Part shown: positions 5,424 through 6,175 of the stretch, piece after piece | Numbering within the stretch: position 1 is the stretch's first letter | How the letters are laid out: every line of letters begins with the position of its first letter | Assembly: GCA_003524335.1 (NCBI GenBank) | Contig: DQHV01000306.1 | Span: 1-6,175 of the forward strand | DNA: 6,175 bases | Direction of reading: 5' to 3' | Source: Candidatus Aminicenantota bacterium | GTDB lineage: Bacteria; Acidobacteriota; Aminicenantia; Aminicenantales; UBA8522 | Notes under the pieces: model-generated | Seen by the model: only the letters and a program-made list of their open reading frames with translations | Told to the model about the DNA's origin: nothing | Database searches by the model: none | Position numbers and translations under genes: made by a program

Positions 5424-6175
5424 ATGAAAATACTTTTGGTTTACCCGAAATATCCAGACACGTTTTGGAGTTTTAAATATGCCCTGAAATTCATCTCAAA
5501 AAAAGCATCTTTCCCGCCTCTGGGTTTATTAACCGTAGCTTCACTACTTCCCGAAGAATGGGAGAAAAAGCTTATTGATATGAACGTCTCTGCTTTAACC
5601 GAGAAATACCTTGAATGGGCTGACTATGTACTTATCAGCGCTATGGTGGTTCAGAAAAGGTCAGCCATTGAAGTTATTAGAAGATGCAAGAAATTGGGAA
5701 TCAAAGTTGTTGCAGGCGGCCCTCTTTTTACCATGGGATATGAGGAATTTGAGGGCGTGGACCATTTTGTTCTTAACGAAGCTGAGAGTACGCTTCCCCC
5801 TTTTCTAGATGACCTAAAAAATGGATGCGGCCGGCACATTTATACGTCCAAAGAGTGGCCTGATATAAGAGAGACTCCTTATCCGCAGTGGGACCTTATC
5901 GACATGAAAAAATATGCTTCAATGTGCATTCAATATTCCAGGGGCTGTCCCTTTAATTGTGAATTTTGTGACATCATCGTTCTCAATGGACATAAACCAC
6001 GGACAAAAAGTAAAGACCAAGTATTAGGGGAACTAGAAGTTTTATATGCACAAGGCTGGAGAGGCGGGGTATTCTTTGTAGATGATAATTTTATAGGTAA
6101 TAAGAAAAGACTGAAAACAGAAATTCTTCCGACTCTAATCGATTGGATGAAACAGAAAAGATATCCTTTTTCTTT
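5424..6175 (+). CDS. B12-binding radical SAM protein, DUF4070/HpnP-type (partial, 3' end cut)
   Basis: The first 250 codons of a cobalamin-dependent (class B-like) radical SAM enzyme; the frame is open to the window end. Residues 1-130 form the cobalamin-binding domain: MKILLVYPKYPDTFWSFKYA, then a PPLGLLTVASLLP helix and the VVAGGPLFT loop. The radical SAM domain starts near 160, with YSRGCPFNCEFCD giving the iron-sulfur ligands Cys175, Cys179 and Cys182 (C-x3-C-x2-C), and continues with VFFVDDNFIGNKKRLK (216-231). The opening and FFVDDNFIGNK are typical of the subfamily that has a C-terminal DUF4070 domain and includes the hopanoid C-2 methylase HpnP. Most members are uncharacterised, so methylation of a lipid or other unactivated carbon is only a suggestion. 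Full length is usually about 450-530 residues. The start at ATG 5424 has AGGA 8 nt upstream; an in-frame TGA at 5406 excludes a longer form. Codon use is AT-rich, unlike the genes left of 4190. Confidence 0.88.
   Translation, partial: MKILLVYPKYPDTFWSFKYALKFISKKASFPPLGLLTVASLLPEEWEKKLIDMNVSALTEKYLEWADYVLISAMVVQKRSAIEVIRRCKKLGIKVVAGGPLFTMGYEEFEGVDHFVLNEAESTLPPFLDDLKNGCGRHIYTSKEWPDIRETPYPQWDLIDMKKYASMCIQYSRGCPFNCEFCDIIVLNGHKPRTKSKDQVLGELEVLYAQGWRGGVFFVDDNFIGNKKRLKTEILPTLIDWMKQKRYPFS

Overview
The window looks bacterial and falls into two compositionally different parts. Positions 1 to about 4190 are GC-rich, with tightly packed genes. From about 4190 to the end the sequence is visibly AT-richer, with looser spacing, A/T-ending codons and broken genes. 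The host cannot be named from this alone. A rubrerythrin-type protein, a DUF1015 protein, a GH36-type glycosidase remnant and a B12/radical-SAM (DUF4070-type) protein would suit an anaerobic lineage such as Acidobacteriota/Aminicenantia or a deltaproteobacterial-type group. That is a weak guess from gene flavour.

Left part. A cysteine-free rubrerythrin/ferritin-like diiron protein (221-697, +) converges on a four-gene minus-strand operon with one base between the two stop codons. In transcription order the operon holds a 62-residue unknown protein (3186-2998), a six- or seven-helix membrane protein (2990-2370), a 101-residue lipoprotein with a further membrane segment (2352-2047) and a DUF1015/COG4198 protein (2039-699). 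Gaps are 7, 17 and 7 nt. A good sigma-70-like promoter with a 17-nt spacer lies at 3269-3241, and a 15-bp palindrome covers its -10 box. No gene in this operon has an established function that I can name.

Middle. Divergent from the operon is the N-terminal portion of a GH36-type alpha-galactosidase (from 3285). Its similarity stops abruptly near 4188, before the catalytic aspartates, exactly where the base composition changes. It is a truncated, presumably dead gene.

Right part. The first gene across the junction encodes a tandem helix-turn-helix (XRE-type) regulator (4192-4650). Next is a remnant of an archaeal-type asparagine synthetase/AsnRS-like class II enzyme (4659-5155): a short N-terminal piece in one reading frame is joined to the C-terminal third in another. 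A 268-nt intergenic stretch with a plausible promoter then leads into a cobalamin-binding radical SAM protein (5424 to the window end, incomplete). This part reads as a recombined or horizontally acquired, partly decayed segment joined to a GC-rich chromosome. An assembly chimera at about 4190 is the main alternative. I found no RNA gene, CRISPR array or transposase, and no convincing new multi-gene system beyond the uncharacterised four-gene operon.
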